Origin: Wolbachia endosymbiont (group B) of Parapoynx stratiotata
Lineage (GTDB): Bacteria; Pseudomonadota; Alphaproteobacteria; Rickettsiales; Anaplasmataceae
Reading direction: 5' to 3'
Length of the DNA stretch: 64,000 bases
Assembly: GCF_947250635.1 (NCBI RefSeq)
Contig: NZ_OX366335.1
Span: 1,302,001-1,366,000, forward strand
Position 1 is the first letter of the stretch. Each line of letters starts with the position of its first letter. The position numbers and the translations under genes are program-made. The notes beneath the pieces are model-generated. The model had not been told where the DNA came from and searched no databases. It worked only from the letters and a program-made list of their open reading frames with translations. Below, piece after piece: positions 9,153 through 19,709 of the stretch.

Positions 9153-12100
9153 TCAATCCAAACACGCAAGTGTAATGTTACCGCCACATGCTGTAGTGTT
9201 GACACTTACAACCTTTTCTATAGAAAAACGTTGCAGATAATTAGGACCACCAGCTTTTGGTCCGGTACCTGACAGTCCTCTACCGCCAAATGGTTGCATT
9301 CCAACTGCTGCACCTATTTGATTGCGATTGATGTATACATTTCCAACTGATATTTTCTTGCTTATTAAATCGATCTGACTTTGTACACGGCTTTGCAAAG
9401 AAAACGTAAGTCCATATCCTGTATTGTTTATATCACTTATAACTTCATTTAACTGCGACTTATTAAAACGTATGATATGTAAAATAGGCCCAAACACTTC
9501 TTGCTTTAATTGCGAAATTTTTTGTATCTCATAAATGTACGGAGGAAAGAAATAACCATTATAAGAATTTGTATCCATGTGTACCTTGGACAAAAGGTTT
9601 GAATCTTCATCCCTTGATATTTTTTCCGTATGTTTAGTGAGCATATCAATAGATGCTTTGTCAATTATTGGACCAATATCTGTGCTCAGTTGTATTGGGT
9701 CACCTATCTTTAGTTCTTGAGCTGCATTGCATATCATTTTTATCTGTTTTTCTGCTATATCTTCTTGAATAAATAGCACTCTGAGAGCAGAACAACGTTG
9801 ACCGCCACTGCGAAATGCAGAAATTAAAACATCCTTAGTTACCTGCTCTAAAAGAGCAGAACTATCAACAATCATAGCATTTAATCCACCAGTCTCAGCG
9901 ATAAGTGGCACAATAGGACCATCTCTACTAGCAAGCATTCGATTAATTATTTGAGCAGTTTGTGTTGAACCAGTAAAAGCTACACCAGAAATTCTATTAT
10001 CTGGTACTAATGTTTTACCTAAATACCAACCATCCCCTGGAATAAGGTGTAGCACATTTTTTGGTATTCCAGCTTCATGTAGTATCTTAACAGCTTCATA
10101 GGCAATAATCGGCGTTTGCTCTGCCGGTTTTGCCAGCACTGCATTACCTGCTGCAAGTGCAGCTGAAACCTGTCCAATGAAGATAGCGAGTGGAAAATTC
10201 CACGGTGATATGCATAAGAAAACTCCTCTGCCTTCAAAAAAGATGAAGTTATCTTCACCTGTTGGACCTGGCAATTTTTTCCAGTCATTCAGTTCATTTT
10301 TTGCTATCATTGCATAATAGCGCAAAAAGTCGATTGCCTCTCTTACTTCTGCTATTGCATCGGATAAAATTTTTCCTGCTTCTACAATCAGAATATAAAT
10401 TAACTCTTTCATCCTTTCCTCAAGCAAATCTGCAGCTTTTTCAAGGCATTTAGCGCGCTCTTCTGCTGAAACATTCTGCCACTTAGTAAAAGCACTATGT
10501 GCTATTTCAAGAGCATTTAAAGCCTGAGCACTTGTTGCACTTGACACTTCTCCAATTACATTTTCCAAATGTGCAGGATTCACTACTTCGGTAAATTCCG
10601 CACTGTCAAGAAACGACTCTCCATCAATTATTGGGCCAACTTGCCATTTCTTTTCACTAAATTCCCTTATATCATTTGCAAATTGTGAAACTGCAATTGA
10701 ATCGCTAATATCCATCCCCAAGGAGTTTTTTCTTTCCTCTCCAAAAATATCTCGTGGCAACGGGATGCTTGGATGAGGCTCATATTCTAAGCTTTTAGCT
10801 TTTTCTAATGGATCTGAGACTAATTCTTCAATTTTAACGTCAGAATCATTTACTTGATTGACAAACGAGCTATTAGCTCCATTTTCAAGAAGGCGCCTAA
10901 TAAGATATGGTAATAAATCACTATGTTTACCAACCGGTGCATATATACGACAATTGATGCTTGTTGCAAGTTCTGAAATTGCATAATCATACAAACTTTT
11001 ACCCATTCCATGTAAGCGCTGAAACTCAAACCCAGGATGATTTTTATCGGCAAGCTCTATTATAGTAGCAAAAGTATAAGCATTATGAGTTCCAAAACAT
11101 GGATAAAAGTGATTCTCTTTGCTTAAAAGTTTCTGCGCACAGGCAAGATAGCATACATCTGTGTGGCTTTTTCTAGTAAACACCGGATAACCAATTAACC
11201 CTAATTCTTGTGTGCGCTTGATTTCTGAGTCCCAATATGCTCCTTTTACAAGCCTCACCATAATTTTATGCTTTGATCGAATGGCAACATCTTCAACAAA
11301 ATCAAGAACAGATAAAGCACGTTTTTGATACGCTTGCACAGCCAAGCCAAGCCCCTCCCACTTAGAAAGTGAATCATCAAGACGCAATTGCTCAAATAAA
11401 ACTAATGACATCTCAAGTCTTTCTGATTCTTCTGCATCTATACAAAGTGAAATGTTATATTTCTTCGCTTCATGACACAGTTCCAGCAACTTAGCTCTCA
11501 GCTCTTCAGCTATATTACCAAATTGGCTAAATTCATAACGTGAGTGCAGTGAAGACAATTTGATTGAAACCCCTTGAGATTTAAAGCAATCATTTATGTC
11601 AGCAGATTCACCTATGGCTTTTATTGCATGCATGTATAAATTAAAATACTCTTCCGCATCCTCAACTGTGCAAGCAGATTCACCAAGCATATCAAAAGAG
11701 CATAAATACTTACTGTAGTCATCTGATTTCACACTTTCCAATGCTTTTTCTATAGTTTCTCCAACAATAAAATGCTTGCCAAGAATGGATATTGCTTGTT
11801 TCACCGCTTTGCGGATTATTGGCTCTCCTAAATTTTTCAATAACCTGGAAATTATGTGATAGAATTTTGAATCCTCTTCATTGTTTCTTAATATACTGCT
11901 TCCTATAATTAAACTCCATGTAGAAGCATTAACAAACAATGAAGAGGAACGCCCCAGGTGTTTATTCCATTCTTGGTTGACAATTTTATCTTTGATCAAT
12001 TCATCTATTGTGTAATCGTCTGGTATTCTAAGTAATGATTCAGCAAGACACATTAGCGCTACTCCTTCGTCGTTAGAAAGTGAGTACTGTTGTATAAAAG

Positions 12101-12293
12101 AATCTATAATGCCTAATTTACTACCTCTAATCTTTTCGACAATTTGTTTTGCAATATTGTAAACTATGTTTTTTGAATCAGCCGAAAGTTCTGATTTTTC
12201 TACAAGATAACGTACGTGACTTTTTTCATCAGCACGATAAAATGCCTGCAATCGTTTTCGTAATGCGTTAGGTTCTTGTATAGAACTGATCAT
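9153..12293 (-). CDS. putA: Bifunctional proline dehydrogenase / L-glutamate-gamma-semialdehyde dehydrogenase
   Basis: A 1046-aa two-domain enzyme that oxidises proline to glutamate, using FAD and then NAD. The proline dehydrogenase half (about 100-490) has VRLVKGAYWDSEIKRTQELG and the flavin-binding YAPVGKHSDLLPYLIRRLLE. The aldehyde dehydrogenase half (about 530-1030) has ISPWNFPLAIFIGQ, ETGGLNAMIVDSSA and the catalytic-Cys segment RSGGQRCSALRVLF. No N-terminal ribbon-helix-helix DNA-binding domain is seen, so it is the non-regulatory form. Proline is a plausible major carbon source for this organism. Intact, transcribed alone or with short spacers. Confidence 0.97.
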   Translation of the reverse strand: MISSIQEPNALRKRLQAFYRADEKSHVRYLVEKSELSADSKNIVYNIAKQIVEKIRGSKLGIIDSFIQQYSLSNDEGVALMCLAESLLRIPDDYTIDELIKDKIVNQEWNKHLGRSSSLFVNASTWSLIIGSSILRNNEEDSKFYHIISRLLKNLGEPIIRKAVKQAISILGKHFIVGETIEKALESVKSDDYSKYLCSFDMLGESACTVEDAEEYFNLYMHAIKAIGESADINDCFKSQGVSIKLSSLHSRYEFSQFGNIAEELRAKLLELCHEAKKYNISLCIDAEESERLEMSLVLFEQLRLDDSLSKWEGLGLAVQAYQKRALSVLDFVEDVAIRSKHKIMVRLVKGAYWDSEIKRTQELGLIGYPVFTRKSHTDVCYLACAQKLLSKENHFYPCFGTHNAYTFATIIELADKNHPGFEFQRLHGMGKSLYDYAISELATSINCRIYAPVGKHSDLLPYLIRRLLENGANSSFVNQVNDSDVKIEELVSDPLEKAKSLEYEPHPSIPLPRDIFGEERKNSLGMDISDSIAVSQFANDIREFSEKKWQVGPIIDGESFLDSAEFTEVVNPAHLENVIGEVSSATSAQALNALEIAHSAFTKWQNVSAEERAKCLEKAADLLEERMKELIYILIVEAGKILSDAIAEVREAIDFLRYYAMIAKNELNDWKKLPGPTGEDNFIFFEGRGVFLCISPWNFPLAIFIGQVSAALAAGNAVLAKPAEQTPIIAYEAVKILHEAGIPKNVLHLIPGDGWYLGKTLVPDNRISGVAFTGSTQTAQIINRMLASRDGPIVPLIAETGGLNAMIVDSSALLEQVTKDVLISAFRSGGQRCSALRVLFIQEDIAEKQIKMICNAAQELKIGDPIQLSTDIGPIIDKASIDMLTKHTEKISRDEDSNLLSKVHMDTNSYNGYFFPPYIYEIQKISQLKQEVFGPILHIIRFNKSQLNEVISDINNTGYGLTFSLQSRVQSQIDLISKKISVGNVYINRNQIGAAVGMQPFGGRGLSGTGPKAGGPNYLQRFSIEKVVSVNTTACGGNITLACLD

Positions 12294-12420
12294 AATTATC
12301 TACAAAACACCCTTTACCATATGTAAGGTAAGATTATATCATAACTTTGCATCGAATAAATTATTATTTAAATAAAGAGCCAGAATCGATTCAAAAAACC
12401 TAGTTAATGACTGTGATAGC

Positions 12421-15045
12421 TCAAAAGGACTGCGCAAGTATATAGCTCAACACTCCACCACTCATCAAGTACTTAACCTCAGTTGCAGTTTGTACACAGC
12501 ACTTGAGTTGAATGGATTGCTCTGAATCATCCTTTCTTTTAATGATACATTCTAGATTTCCATTTGGTACTACTTCACCTTTTATGCTCACTATCTCACT
12601 ACCATCAAATACCTTTCTCGTTACTCCATCCTGAAATGCAAGTGGAAGAACACCCATACCGACCAAATTGGACCTATGTATGCGTTCAAAACTTTCTGCA
12701 ATCACAGCTTTAATTCCCAGTAATGCAGTACCCTTTGCTGCCCAATCCCTACTTGAACCTGTACCATATTCTTGTCCTGCAATAACAACTAATGGAACAG
12801 CTTCTCTTTTATATTGCATTGCTGCATCAAAAATTGACATAGTTTCTTGAGAAGGAATATGTTTTGTATAGCCACCCTCAGCGCTCACCATTTTATTTCT
12901 TATTCTGATATTAGCAAAGGTTCCACGCATCATTACGTTGTGGTTACCGCGGCGAGATCCATATGAATTGAAATCTTGCGGTTCAACTCCAAGACCTTTT
13001 AAATATATGCCTGCAGGACTATTTGAGGCAATATTTCCAGCAGGGGAAATGTGGTCGGTAGTGACGCTATCGCCAAACATCGCTAGTATTTGCGCATTCT
13101 TTATATCAACTATGTTGCTTTTATTGTTCTTAATCGATAAATTATCAAAATAGGGAGGGTTTTGTATATAAGTGCTTTTCGCGTCCCAATCATAGATTTC
13201 ACCTTTCTCACACTTTATCTTTTGCCAATGCTCATCACCAGAAAAAACATCCTTATACTTTTGTATGAACATTTCACGCGTCACAACACTTTTAACACAG
13301 CTCTCAACTTCATTATTTGTTGGCCATATATCTTTGAGATAGACATCATTTCCATTCTTATCTTTGCATATTGAATCTTTTGTCAAATCAATTTGCACAG
13401 TGCCTGCAAGTGCATATGCAACAATAAGTGGCGGAGATGCCAAGTAATTAGCTTTGACTAACGGATGAATTCTTCCTTCAAAGTTACGATTGCCAGACAA
13501 AACTGCAGCAACAGTTAAGTTTTTGTTTTTTATATCATCCTCTATATCCTTATTAAGTGGACCAGAATTTCCAATGCAAGTTGTGCAGCCATATCCAACT
13601 AGATTAAAACCCAAAGCATTTAGATCTACCTGCAATCCAGACTTTTCTAAATATTCTGTCACAACTTGTGACCCTGGAGCAAGAGAAGTTTTAACCCAAG
13701 GCTTTGATTTTAATCCAAGTTTAATTGCATTACGAGCTACAAGACCTGCAGCAATCATCACACTTGGATTTGAGGTGTTAGTGCAGCTTGTTATTGCTGC
13801 AATCACTACGCTGCCACTCTGGAGCTGATCGCCATAGATAGGTTCCAACGGAGGTCTGTTTGTCTCATTAATAGGAAAAGATGTAGAAAAAGATTCCGCT
13901 ACTTCTGAAAGGAAAATCTTATCCTGTGGTCTTTTAGGACCAGCCATCACTGGCTTTACGCTTGATAAATCAAGCTCTAGTGTGTCAAAAAATGCTAACT
14001 CATTACTGCTACGCCACAATCCCTGCTCTTTTGAATAGACTTCAACTAATTTGATCAGCTCTTCTGGTCGCCCTGTTAAATGTAAATAATCGAGTGTTTT
14101 CTGATCAATTGGAAAAAACCCACAAGTTGCACCATACTCTGGGGCCATGTTAGCTATAGTGGCCCTGTCTGCTAGAGATAAATAATCTAAACCATCACCA
14201 TAAAATTCTACAAATTTACCAACAACACCTTTTGTTCTTAGGATACTGGTAACCGTCAGCACTAAATCAGTCGCAGTTACTCCTTCCGGTAGTCTGCCAA
14301 TTAATTTAAATCCAACTACTTCTGGAATCACCATACTAATTGGTTGACCAAGCATCACAGACTCAGCTTCTATGCCTCCAACACCCCAACCAAGGACTGA
14401 TAACCCGTTAATCATTGTAGTGTGACTGTCAGTACCAACTAAAGTGTCAGGATATATGACCCCATCATTATTACACACAACTTGCGCTAAATACTCAAGG
14501 TTTACTTGATGGCAAATTCCAGTACCTGGTGGTACTACTCTAAAATTTGTGAAGGACGACTCTCCCCACTTTAAAAATTGATATCTCTCCAAATTTCTTT
14601 TTACTTCTAGCTCAACATTTTTACTGAATGCGGAAGTGCTTCCATAACTATCTACTTGAACAGAATGGTCAATCACAAGATCAACCGGTACAGATGGGTT
14701 TATGTTACTCGGGCTTCCTCCATTTTGCTTTACATAGCTCCGCATCGAAGCTAGATCAACAACAGCAGGAACCCCTGTAAAATCTTGCATCAACACCCTT
14801 GCTGGTTTATAGCTAATTTCGTGATTAGTGTGTTTATTGACGCAGTCTGCTAGTACTCTTATGTCATCCAGCTTTACGTTTACTCCATCTTCATTGCGCA
14901 ATAAATTTTCAAGCAGAACCTTAAGCGAGCAGGGCAACTTAGTCACATCTATTCCTAAAAATTCACTAGCACTACTTAGGCTGAAATAGTTGTATGACTT
15001 CCCGTCAATGTTTAAAGTCGTTTTTGCGTTTAAAGAATTATTCAT
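12421..15045 (-). CDS. acnA: Aconitate hydratase A
   Basis: An 874-aa [4Fe-4S] enzyme of the TCA cycle that interconverts citrate and isocitrate. The cluster ligands are seen in AAITSCTNTSNPSVMIAAGL near residue 420 and GYGCTTCIGNSGPL near 485. The C-terminal swivelling domain carries GQEYGTGSSRDWAAKGTALL near 760. Length and order are those of AcnA/IRP1-type aconitases. The secB gene ends 14 nt upstream on the same strand, so the two are probably co-transcribed. Confidence 0.98.
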   Translation of the reverse strand: MNNSLNAKTTLNIDGKSYNYFSLSSASEFLGIDVTKLPCSLKVLLENLLRNEDGVNVKLDDIRVLADCVNKHTNHEISYKPARVLMQDFTGVPAVVDLASMRSYVKQNGGSPSNINPSVPVDLVIDHSVQVDSYGSTSAFSKNVELEVKRNLERYQFLKWGESSFTNFRVVPPGTGICHQVNLEYLAQVVCNNDGVIYPDTLVGTDSHTTMINGLSVLGWGVGGIEAESVMLGQPISMVIPEVVGFKLIGRLPEGVTATDLVLTVTSILRTKGVVGKFVEFYGDGLDYLSLADRATIANMAPEYGATCGFFPIDQKTLDYLHLTGRPEELIKLVEVYSKEQGLWRSSNELAFFDTLELDLSSVKPVMAGPKRPQDKIFLSEVAESFSTSFPINETNRPPLEPIYGDQLQSGSVVIAAITSCTNTSNPSVMIAAGLVARNAIKLGLKSKPWVKTSLAPGSQVVTEYLEKSGLQVDLNALGFNLVGYGCTTCIGNSGPLNKDIEDDIKNKNLTVAAVLSGNRNFEGRIHPLVKANYLASPPLIVAYALAGTVQIDLTKDSICKDKNGNDVYLKDIWPTNNEVESCVKSVVTREMFIQKYKDVFSGDEHWQKIKCEKGEIYDWDAKSTYIQNPPYFDNLSIKNNKSNIVDIKNAQILAMFGDSVTTDHISPAGNIASNSPAGIYLKGLGVEPQDFNSYGSRRGNHNVMMRGTFANIRIRNKMVSAEGGYTKHIPSQETMSIFDAAMQYKREAVPLVVIAGQEYGTGSSRDWAAKGTALLGIKAVIAESFERIHRSNLVGMGVLPLAFQDGVTRKVFDGSEIVSIKGEVVPNGNLECIIKRKDDSEQSIQLKCCVQTATEVKYLMSGGVLSYILAQSF

Positions 15046-15059
15046 CAGGTTACATCATA

Positions 15060-15563
15060 TTAGTTAAAATTGGAATTACTACCGTTACTTTTTTGTTGTT
15101 GACCTTGCTGCTCATATATAGTTTCAAAATCTATAGGATCTAGCATCAGTGGGGGAAATCCACCACCACTTGTAACTCTTGCAATTATTTCTCTTGCAAA
15201 AGGGAAAAGAAAAGTAGGTCCACCAATAAATAAAGCTTGTCTCACCTCTTCTTCACTTAGCTCTGTAAAGTTTTCTATTGAAAAAATACCGCAATACTTT
15301 ACCTCGCAAATGAAAGCTATATCATCTTTTACATCTTCATCTTTTACCGTTGCTTTGGCTTCTATATGCAAAGTAATTTCATGAAAAGGCTTTTCTTCAC
15401 TTATTCCTTTTTTATTTTCTGTTCCTTCTAATTTTGCTGAATTAATATTAACCATTACATTAATATCAGGAGCTTTACTAGAAGGAAGGAATGGCGAATT
15501 TGGATTCTCAAACGAAAAATCTTTGACATACTGACCATGAATTTTCATTTTGTGTTGTAACAT
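15060..15563 (-). CDS. secB: Protein-export chaperone SecB
   Basis: A 167-aa tetrameric chaperone that keeps precursors unfolded and hands them to SecA. It has the SecB pattern YVKDFSFENPNSP near residue 13, CEVKYCGIFSIENFTELSEE near 85 and IGGPTFLFPFAREIIARVTS near 112, followed by GGFPPLMLDPIDFETIYEQQ. The C-terminus is Gln/Asn rich. It is the first gene of a short acnA-containing unit and is divergent from the Tim44-like gene across a 164-bp spacer. Confidence 0.95.
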   Translation of the reverse strand: MLQHKMKIHGQYVKDFSFENPNSPFLPSSKAPDINVMVNINSAKLEGTENKKGISEEKPFHEITLHIEAKATVKDEDVKDDIAFICEVKYCGIFSIENFTELSEEEVRQALFIGGPTFLFPFAREIIARVTSGGGFPPLMLDPIDFETIYEQQGQQQKSNGSNSNFN

Positions 15564-15727
15564 TTCTTACTTCTCCTTTAATTAAGTTGAGATATTTAAT
15601 ACTTTCTTATATAATATATTCATTTATAAACGAATAGCAAACCTAACTATAGGCTAATATGCAAAACATATTTTTATCAAAAATTAATAATATTTAGATA
15701 CTTTATATACCAAGGGGTTAAGTTACC

Positions 15728-16387
15728 ATGATAGAGCTTGTAATATATGCTTTACTAGCGGCGTTTATTTTTTCACGCTTATATAATTCTTTAGGAAAAT
15801 CAGCCAGTCTCAACCTAAAAAAGCTAACAGGTGTATTGGATGTAAGTCAAAGTAAAGAGGATGTAGTAGAAAATATCGAAGATTATATTTATAGCAATGA
15901 CAAAAGTTCAATAGAAGCTACTTATGAACAAATATTACAAAAAAACAGAGATTTCTCTATTTCCAATTTTATCGAAGGTTCAAGCATAGCTTTTGAATTA
16001 ATAATTAAATATTTTAACCAAGGAAATTTACCTCAATTAAAATCCCTTCTGGACAAAGATTTGTATAACAGCTTTGTGGACAAAATTAAACATCGTAAAG
16101 AGGTACACGAGTCTATAATTGTTTCTATCGTTTCACAAAAGATCTTAGAAATAAAACTAGTAAAAAACGTAATATTTGTTGCAGTATATTTCCTTTCAGA
16201 GCAAATTAACTTTGTTAAGAATAATGAAGGAGACATCATATCAGGTAGTATGTCTACCATTAACAAAGTTGAGGATGTATGGCAATTCAAAAAAAATATT
16301 AATTCATCAGACCCAACTTGGTTACTTGTTTCTATTAACTATAAGAAGGCAAGTAATGATAAAAATTTAACAACAAATGACAACTGA
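15728..16387 (+). CDS. Tim44-like domain membrane protein
   Basis: 219 aa with one N-terminal membrane segment (IELVIYALLAAFIFSRLY) followed by a soluble domain of the Tim44/MrpL45 type; residues about 75-210 match it in pattern, including IDSWQFKK-like VEDVWQFKKNINSSDPTWLL near the end. In alphaproteobacteria such proteins (TimA) are inner-membrane proteins related to the mitochondrial import motor component Tim44. Its stop codon overlaps the dnaQ start by one base (TGATG), so the pair is translationally coupled. Confidence 0.85.
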   Translation: MIELVIYALLAAFIFSRLYNSLGKSASLNLKKLTGVLDVSQSKEDVVENIEDYIYSNDKSSIEATYEQILQKNRDFSISNFIEGSSIAFELIIKYFNQGNLPQLKSLLDKDLYNSFVDKIKHRKEVHESIIVSIVSQKILEIKLVKNVIFVAVYFLSEQINFVKNNEGDIISGSMSTINKVEDVWQFKKNINSSDPTWLLVSINYKKASNDKNLTTNDN

Positions 16388-17091
16388 TGGAAAGTAGGCT
16401 ACGAGAAATAGTACTTGATACTGAAACTACAGGTCTTGACACTGAGTCTGGTCATCGAATTATTGAGATAGGATGTGTGGAATTAATTAATCGTATTCCA
16501 ACAGGCAAAACATTTCATCGATATCTTAATCCAGAAAGAGATATACCTTACCACTCATTTAAGATTCATGGTATTAGTGAGGAGTTTTTGGAAGATAAAC
16601 CACTATTTTCAGATGTTACACTTGAATTTCTTGACTTCATATCTAATGACATTTTGGTAATTCATAATGCTGAGTTCGATGTTAAGTTCCTTAATATGGA
16701 ATTAGGCAAGTTAAATGCTAGGTTAATTTCCTCAGATAGAGTGCTAGATACATTGCCACTTGCAAGAAAAAAATTCATAGGGTCACCTGCTTCTTTAAAT
16801 GCATTATGTAAACGTTTTGATATATCTCTGGAAGGTAGAGAGTTACACGGAGCATTAGTTGATGCTCAATTGCTTGCAAAGGTCTATGTTGAGCTTACAG
16901 GAGGATTGCAAACCTTTCTGTTTAATAATGAATGTGATCAGGACAATAACTCCACGTTTATCCAGCACAAAGTGCGAAATTTAGCTCGCAGAGAACACTC
17001 ACCAAGTAGTGAAGAATTTGATGAGCATAAGAAACTGTTAGACAAAATTAACAATCCACTTTGGAAGGAATATGTTGAATCAGTCAACTAG
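16387..17091 (+). CDS. dnaQ: DNA polymerase III epsilon subunit (3'-5' proofreading exonuclease)
   Basis: 234 aa. The DEDDh exonuclease motifs are present: VLDTETTGLD near residue 10, HNAEFDVKFL near 96 and HGALVDAQLLAKVY near 156. A charged C-terminal tail of about 50 residues would contact the polymerase alpha subunit. It starts at an ATG that overlaps the upstream stop codon. Function in replication fidelity follows from the family. A Sco gene follows 35 nt downstream on the same strand. Confidence 0.95.
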   Translation: MESRLREIVLDTETTGLDTESGHRIIEIGCVELINRIPTGKTFHRYLNPERDIPYHSFKIHGISEEFLEDKPLFSDVTLEFLDFISNDILVIHNAEFDVKFLNMELGKLNARLISSDRVLDTLPLARKKFIGSPASLNALCKRFDISLEGRELHGALVDAQLLAKVYVELTGGLQTFLFNNECDQDNNSTFIQHKVRNLARREHSPSSEEFDEHKKLLDKINNPLWKEYVESVN

Positions 17092-17126
17092 TTAATATAT
17101 GATTTAATTTTATTAGGAACGCTTTA

Positions 17127-17726
17127 ATGGTAAAGTCTATAAGGTTATTGTCTAGTCTACTAATAGCATTAGCAGCTGTCTTCTTAGGTTATTGTTATTT
17201 TACTAAGAAAGGCATCTTTGTCCCATACAATACAGAAATTAAAATAGGTGGGGATTTTTCTTTGATTAACCAAAACGGGCAAATAGTACGCAGTAGTGAT
17301 TTCAAAGATAAGTATATGATGATTTTTTTTGGATTTTCCTCATGTAAAAGAATTTGCCCTATGAACCTTGGAATAATTTCAGAAACACTTGCAAAGTTAG
17401 ACGAGAAAACTGACAACAAGCTACAAACATTTTTTATCACAGTTGATCCTGAGCGCGATAATACAGAAAGGCTTAAAGAATTTCAGCAGCAATTTGACCA
17501 TAGAATACAAATGCTAACTGGTGAAAGACAAAAAATAGACGAAGTAGTTGCAAAGTATAAAGTATATGCAAGTAAAACAGATGGGGAAGAGGAAATTAAC
17601 CATTCTTCAATAATATACCTTATTGGCCCTGAAGGGAAATATGTCACACACTTTGTCGCTGATTTAAATTCAGATGAAAGTCAATCTGATAAGATTTTGG
17701 CTGAGATAAAAAAATATGTAAACTGA
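17127..17726 (+). CDS. Sco1/SenC family copper chaperone for cytochrome oxidase
   Basis: 199 aa with an N-terminal membrane anchor (SSLLIALAAVFLGYCYF) and a periplasmic thioredoxin-like domain. The copper ligands are visible: CKRIC near residue 71 (family form CxxxC) and the His of INHSSIIYLIGPEGK near 155. VDPERDNTERLKEF is also typical. Such proteins deliver copper to the CuA site of cytochrome c oxidase. It converges with rnc across a 55-bp spacer. Confidence 0.93.
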   Translation: MVKSIRLLSSLLIALAAVFLGYCYFTKKGIFVPYNTEIKIGGDFSLINQNGQIVRSSDFKDKYMMIFFGFSSCKRICPMNLGIISETLAKLDEKTDNKLQTFFITVDPERDNTERLKEFQQQFDHRIQMLTGERQKIDEVVAKYKVYASKTDGEEEINHSSIIYLIGPEGKYVTHFVADLNSDESQSDKILAEIKKYVN

Positions 17727-17781
17727 ACTAAAGAGTATTCGCTATTCACTTACTTAAAATTTATGTTAGTGTCTATTTTGC

Positions 17782-18489
17782 TTAAAATGAGTCGTTTTTT
17801 CTAATTTTTTCTAGCATCAACTCAGCAGCTTTTTGTTCAGCAATTTTTTTACTAGAAGCGCATGCAGAAACTTTGCCATAATTCTCTATGAAAATTGATA
17901 TAGTAAACTCAGGATTGTGTGCTGGTCCAGTTTGTTTTACAAGTTCATACTCTGGTAAAGGTAATTTGTTTTTCTGAGTCCACTCTTGCAGTGAAGTTTT
18001 AGGATCTTGAGGAGGATCGAGGATGTCTTTAGCTAGCTTTTCCCAATGTCGGATAATAAATTTTTCAACACTCTCAAGTCCACCGTCAATATAAATTGCA
18101 CCTATTAGTGCCTCAAGCGAATTTTCTAAATTTTTTAAGTTACATTTCCCTCCGTTGCAACGTTCACTATTATTCATGATGATAAAGTTACCTAACTCTA
18201 TTTCTTTAGCAACATTAGCAATGGTACTACCACAAACTAAATCCGTTTTTCTTTTTGCCAATGCTCCTTCTTTTTCTTCAGGAAACATTTTAAACAGCAT
18301 AGCAGATACAACCATGTTCAAAATACTATCGCCCAAAAACTCTAGCCTTTCGTAGCTTACGATCTGGTCTTCGCTATTCCTTTTATTTACGCTTGGATGG
18401 GTTAATGCCTCTTCTAATATTGCATGATCTGTAAATTTATAATTAATAACTTTAGATATTATATCGTTCAAAACTTTCATGTTCATCAT
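17782..18489 (-). CDS. rnc: Ribonuclease III
   Basis: 235 aa. Catalytic domain motifs ERLEFLGDSILNMVVS near residue 45 and ENSLEALIGAIYIDGG near 118 supply the acidic metal ligands. The C-terminal double-stranded-RNA-binding domain runs from DPKTSLQEWTQ to AEQKAAELMLEKI. It processes rRNA precursors, and a matching long stem flanks the 16S gene in this window. Starts at ATG 18489, 18486 or 18480 are all possible; none has a strong ribosome-binding site. Confidence 0.96.
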   Translation of the reverse strand: MMNMKVLNDIISKVINYKFTDHAILEEALTHPSVNKRNSEDQIVSYERLEFLGDSILNMVVSAMLFKMFPEEKEGALAKRKTDLVCGSTIANVAKEIELGNFIIMNNSERCNGGKCNLKNLENSLEALIGAIYIDGGLESVEKFIIRHWEKLAKDILDPPQDPKTSLQEWTQKNKLPLPEYELVKQTGPAHNPEFTISIFIENYGKVSACASSKKIAEQKAAELMLEKIRKNDSF

Positions 18490-18569
18490 TCAAAAGAAAA
18501 ACGCTTTCTACCACCTTTATACCAGAGAATTAGTTTTATTTTATTAAAATAATACCACCACTTCCAAAA

Positions 18570-19637
18570 TTAATGTATACAACCCACCGCTTCAGTAACG
18601 TTACTAAATCCATCCCTTCTTACTAGTTCCGCAAGCTCCAGGTTAATTTTGTTCACAACTTGATGCCCCTGGTATACAAGAGCAGTGTATAGCTGGACTA
18701 AAGAAGCTCCTGCCTTTATTTTTTCATATGCGTCAACACCACTTGAAACTCCCCCACATCCTATCAATAAAATTCTGCTCTTAGTAAGCTTGTACATATC
18801 ACTCAATAACTCAGTTGAAAGTTGAAACAATGGTCTGCCACTCAACCCACCGCTCTCATTATAGTAAGAATCTCGACTTATCGTAGTGTTGCTTACTATT
18901 AAGCCGTCAATTTTATATTCTAGTGTAAGCTCAGCGATATTTTCTTTTGTTTGCTGATCTATATCTGGAGAAATTTTTAATATTATCGGTATGGATTCAG
19001 AGCTATCGATTGATTTTCGGGTTAGAGTGATAGATTTCAACAATTTGGATAATTCTTGTTTATTGTGCAAATTGCGCAAGTTAGGTGTGTTTGGAGATGA
19101 GATGTTCAGTACTATATAATTGCTCTTTCCATATACTATCTTTAGCAACTCAACATAATCGCTTATTTGATCCTTTGATGTACTGTTTTTTCCTATATTG
19201 ATGCCAAAAATGCAATCATCAAGCTTAGCTTCGCTGATCTGTTTAAGAAGATAGTCTATTCCTTTATTATTAAATCCCAATCTATTAATTATTCCTTCAT
19301 TTTTAATTAATCGAAAAATTCTCGGTTTCTTGTTTCCATATTGGGGATGTTTAGTTACAGTACCAGCCTCAATAAATCCAAAACCAAATGAGAGCATCGG
19401 CTTTACAACTTCCGCATTTTTATCAAAACCTGCAGCAAGACCTACAGGACTCCTAATTTTATTACCAAAAAAGTTTACATTTAAAGACTTAGGTAGTTCT
19501 ATAGGTTTCCTACAGGGCATCTTTTTTAACGCCGTTATTACCAAGGAGTGAGCAATTTCAGGCGGCAGTAAAAACAATAAATTACGTAATATCATTTTGT
19601 AAAACACTTTGCTTATTTTTAGTTTATTTTTTACCAT
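18570..19637 (-). CDS. pyrD: Dihydroorotate dehydrogenase (quinone)
   Basis: 355 aa, class 2 membrane-associated form, which feeds electrons from dihydroorotate to quinone in pyrimidine synthesis. Motifs: GLAAGFDKNAEVVKPM near residue 67, AGTVTKHPQYGNKKPRIFRL near 92, FGINIGKN near 143, the catalytic-Ser segment NISSPNTPNLR near 178, and GCGGVSSGVDAYEKIKAGAS near 294. An N-terminal amphipathic/hydrophobic stretch is consistent with membrane binding. The ATG at 19595 (MILRNLLFLLPPE) is an alternative start and is closer to family length. Confidence 0.95.
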   Translation of the reverse strand: MVKNKLKISKVFYKMILRNLLFLLPPEIAHSLVITALKKMPCRKPIELPKSLNVNFFGNKIRSPVGLAAGFDKNAEVVKPMLSFGFGFIEAGTVTKHPQYGNKKPRIFRLIKNEGIINRLGFNNKGIDYLLKQISEAKLDDCIFGINIGKNSTSKDQISDYVELLKIVYGKSNYIVLNISSPNTPNLRNLHNKQELSKLLKSITLTRKSIDSSESIPIILKISPDIDQQTKENIAELTLEYKIDGLIVSNTTISRDSYYNESGGLSGRPLFQLSTELLSDMYKLTKSRILLIGCGGVSSGVDAYEKIKAGASLVQLYTALVYQGHQVVNKINLELAELVRRDGFSNVTEAVGCIH

Positions 19638-19709
19638 GCAACAAGAATAACTTAGAAAGCTTGAGGTTTATCAAAATAGTAAGTATATAGTTTCTATGAG
19701 TAGTAAAAA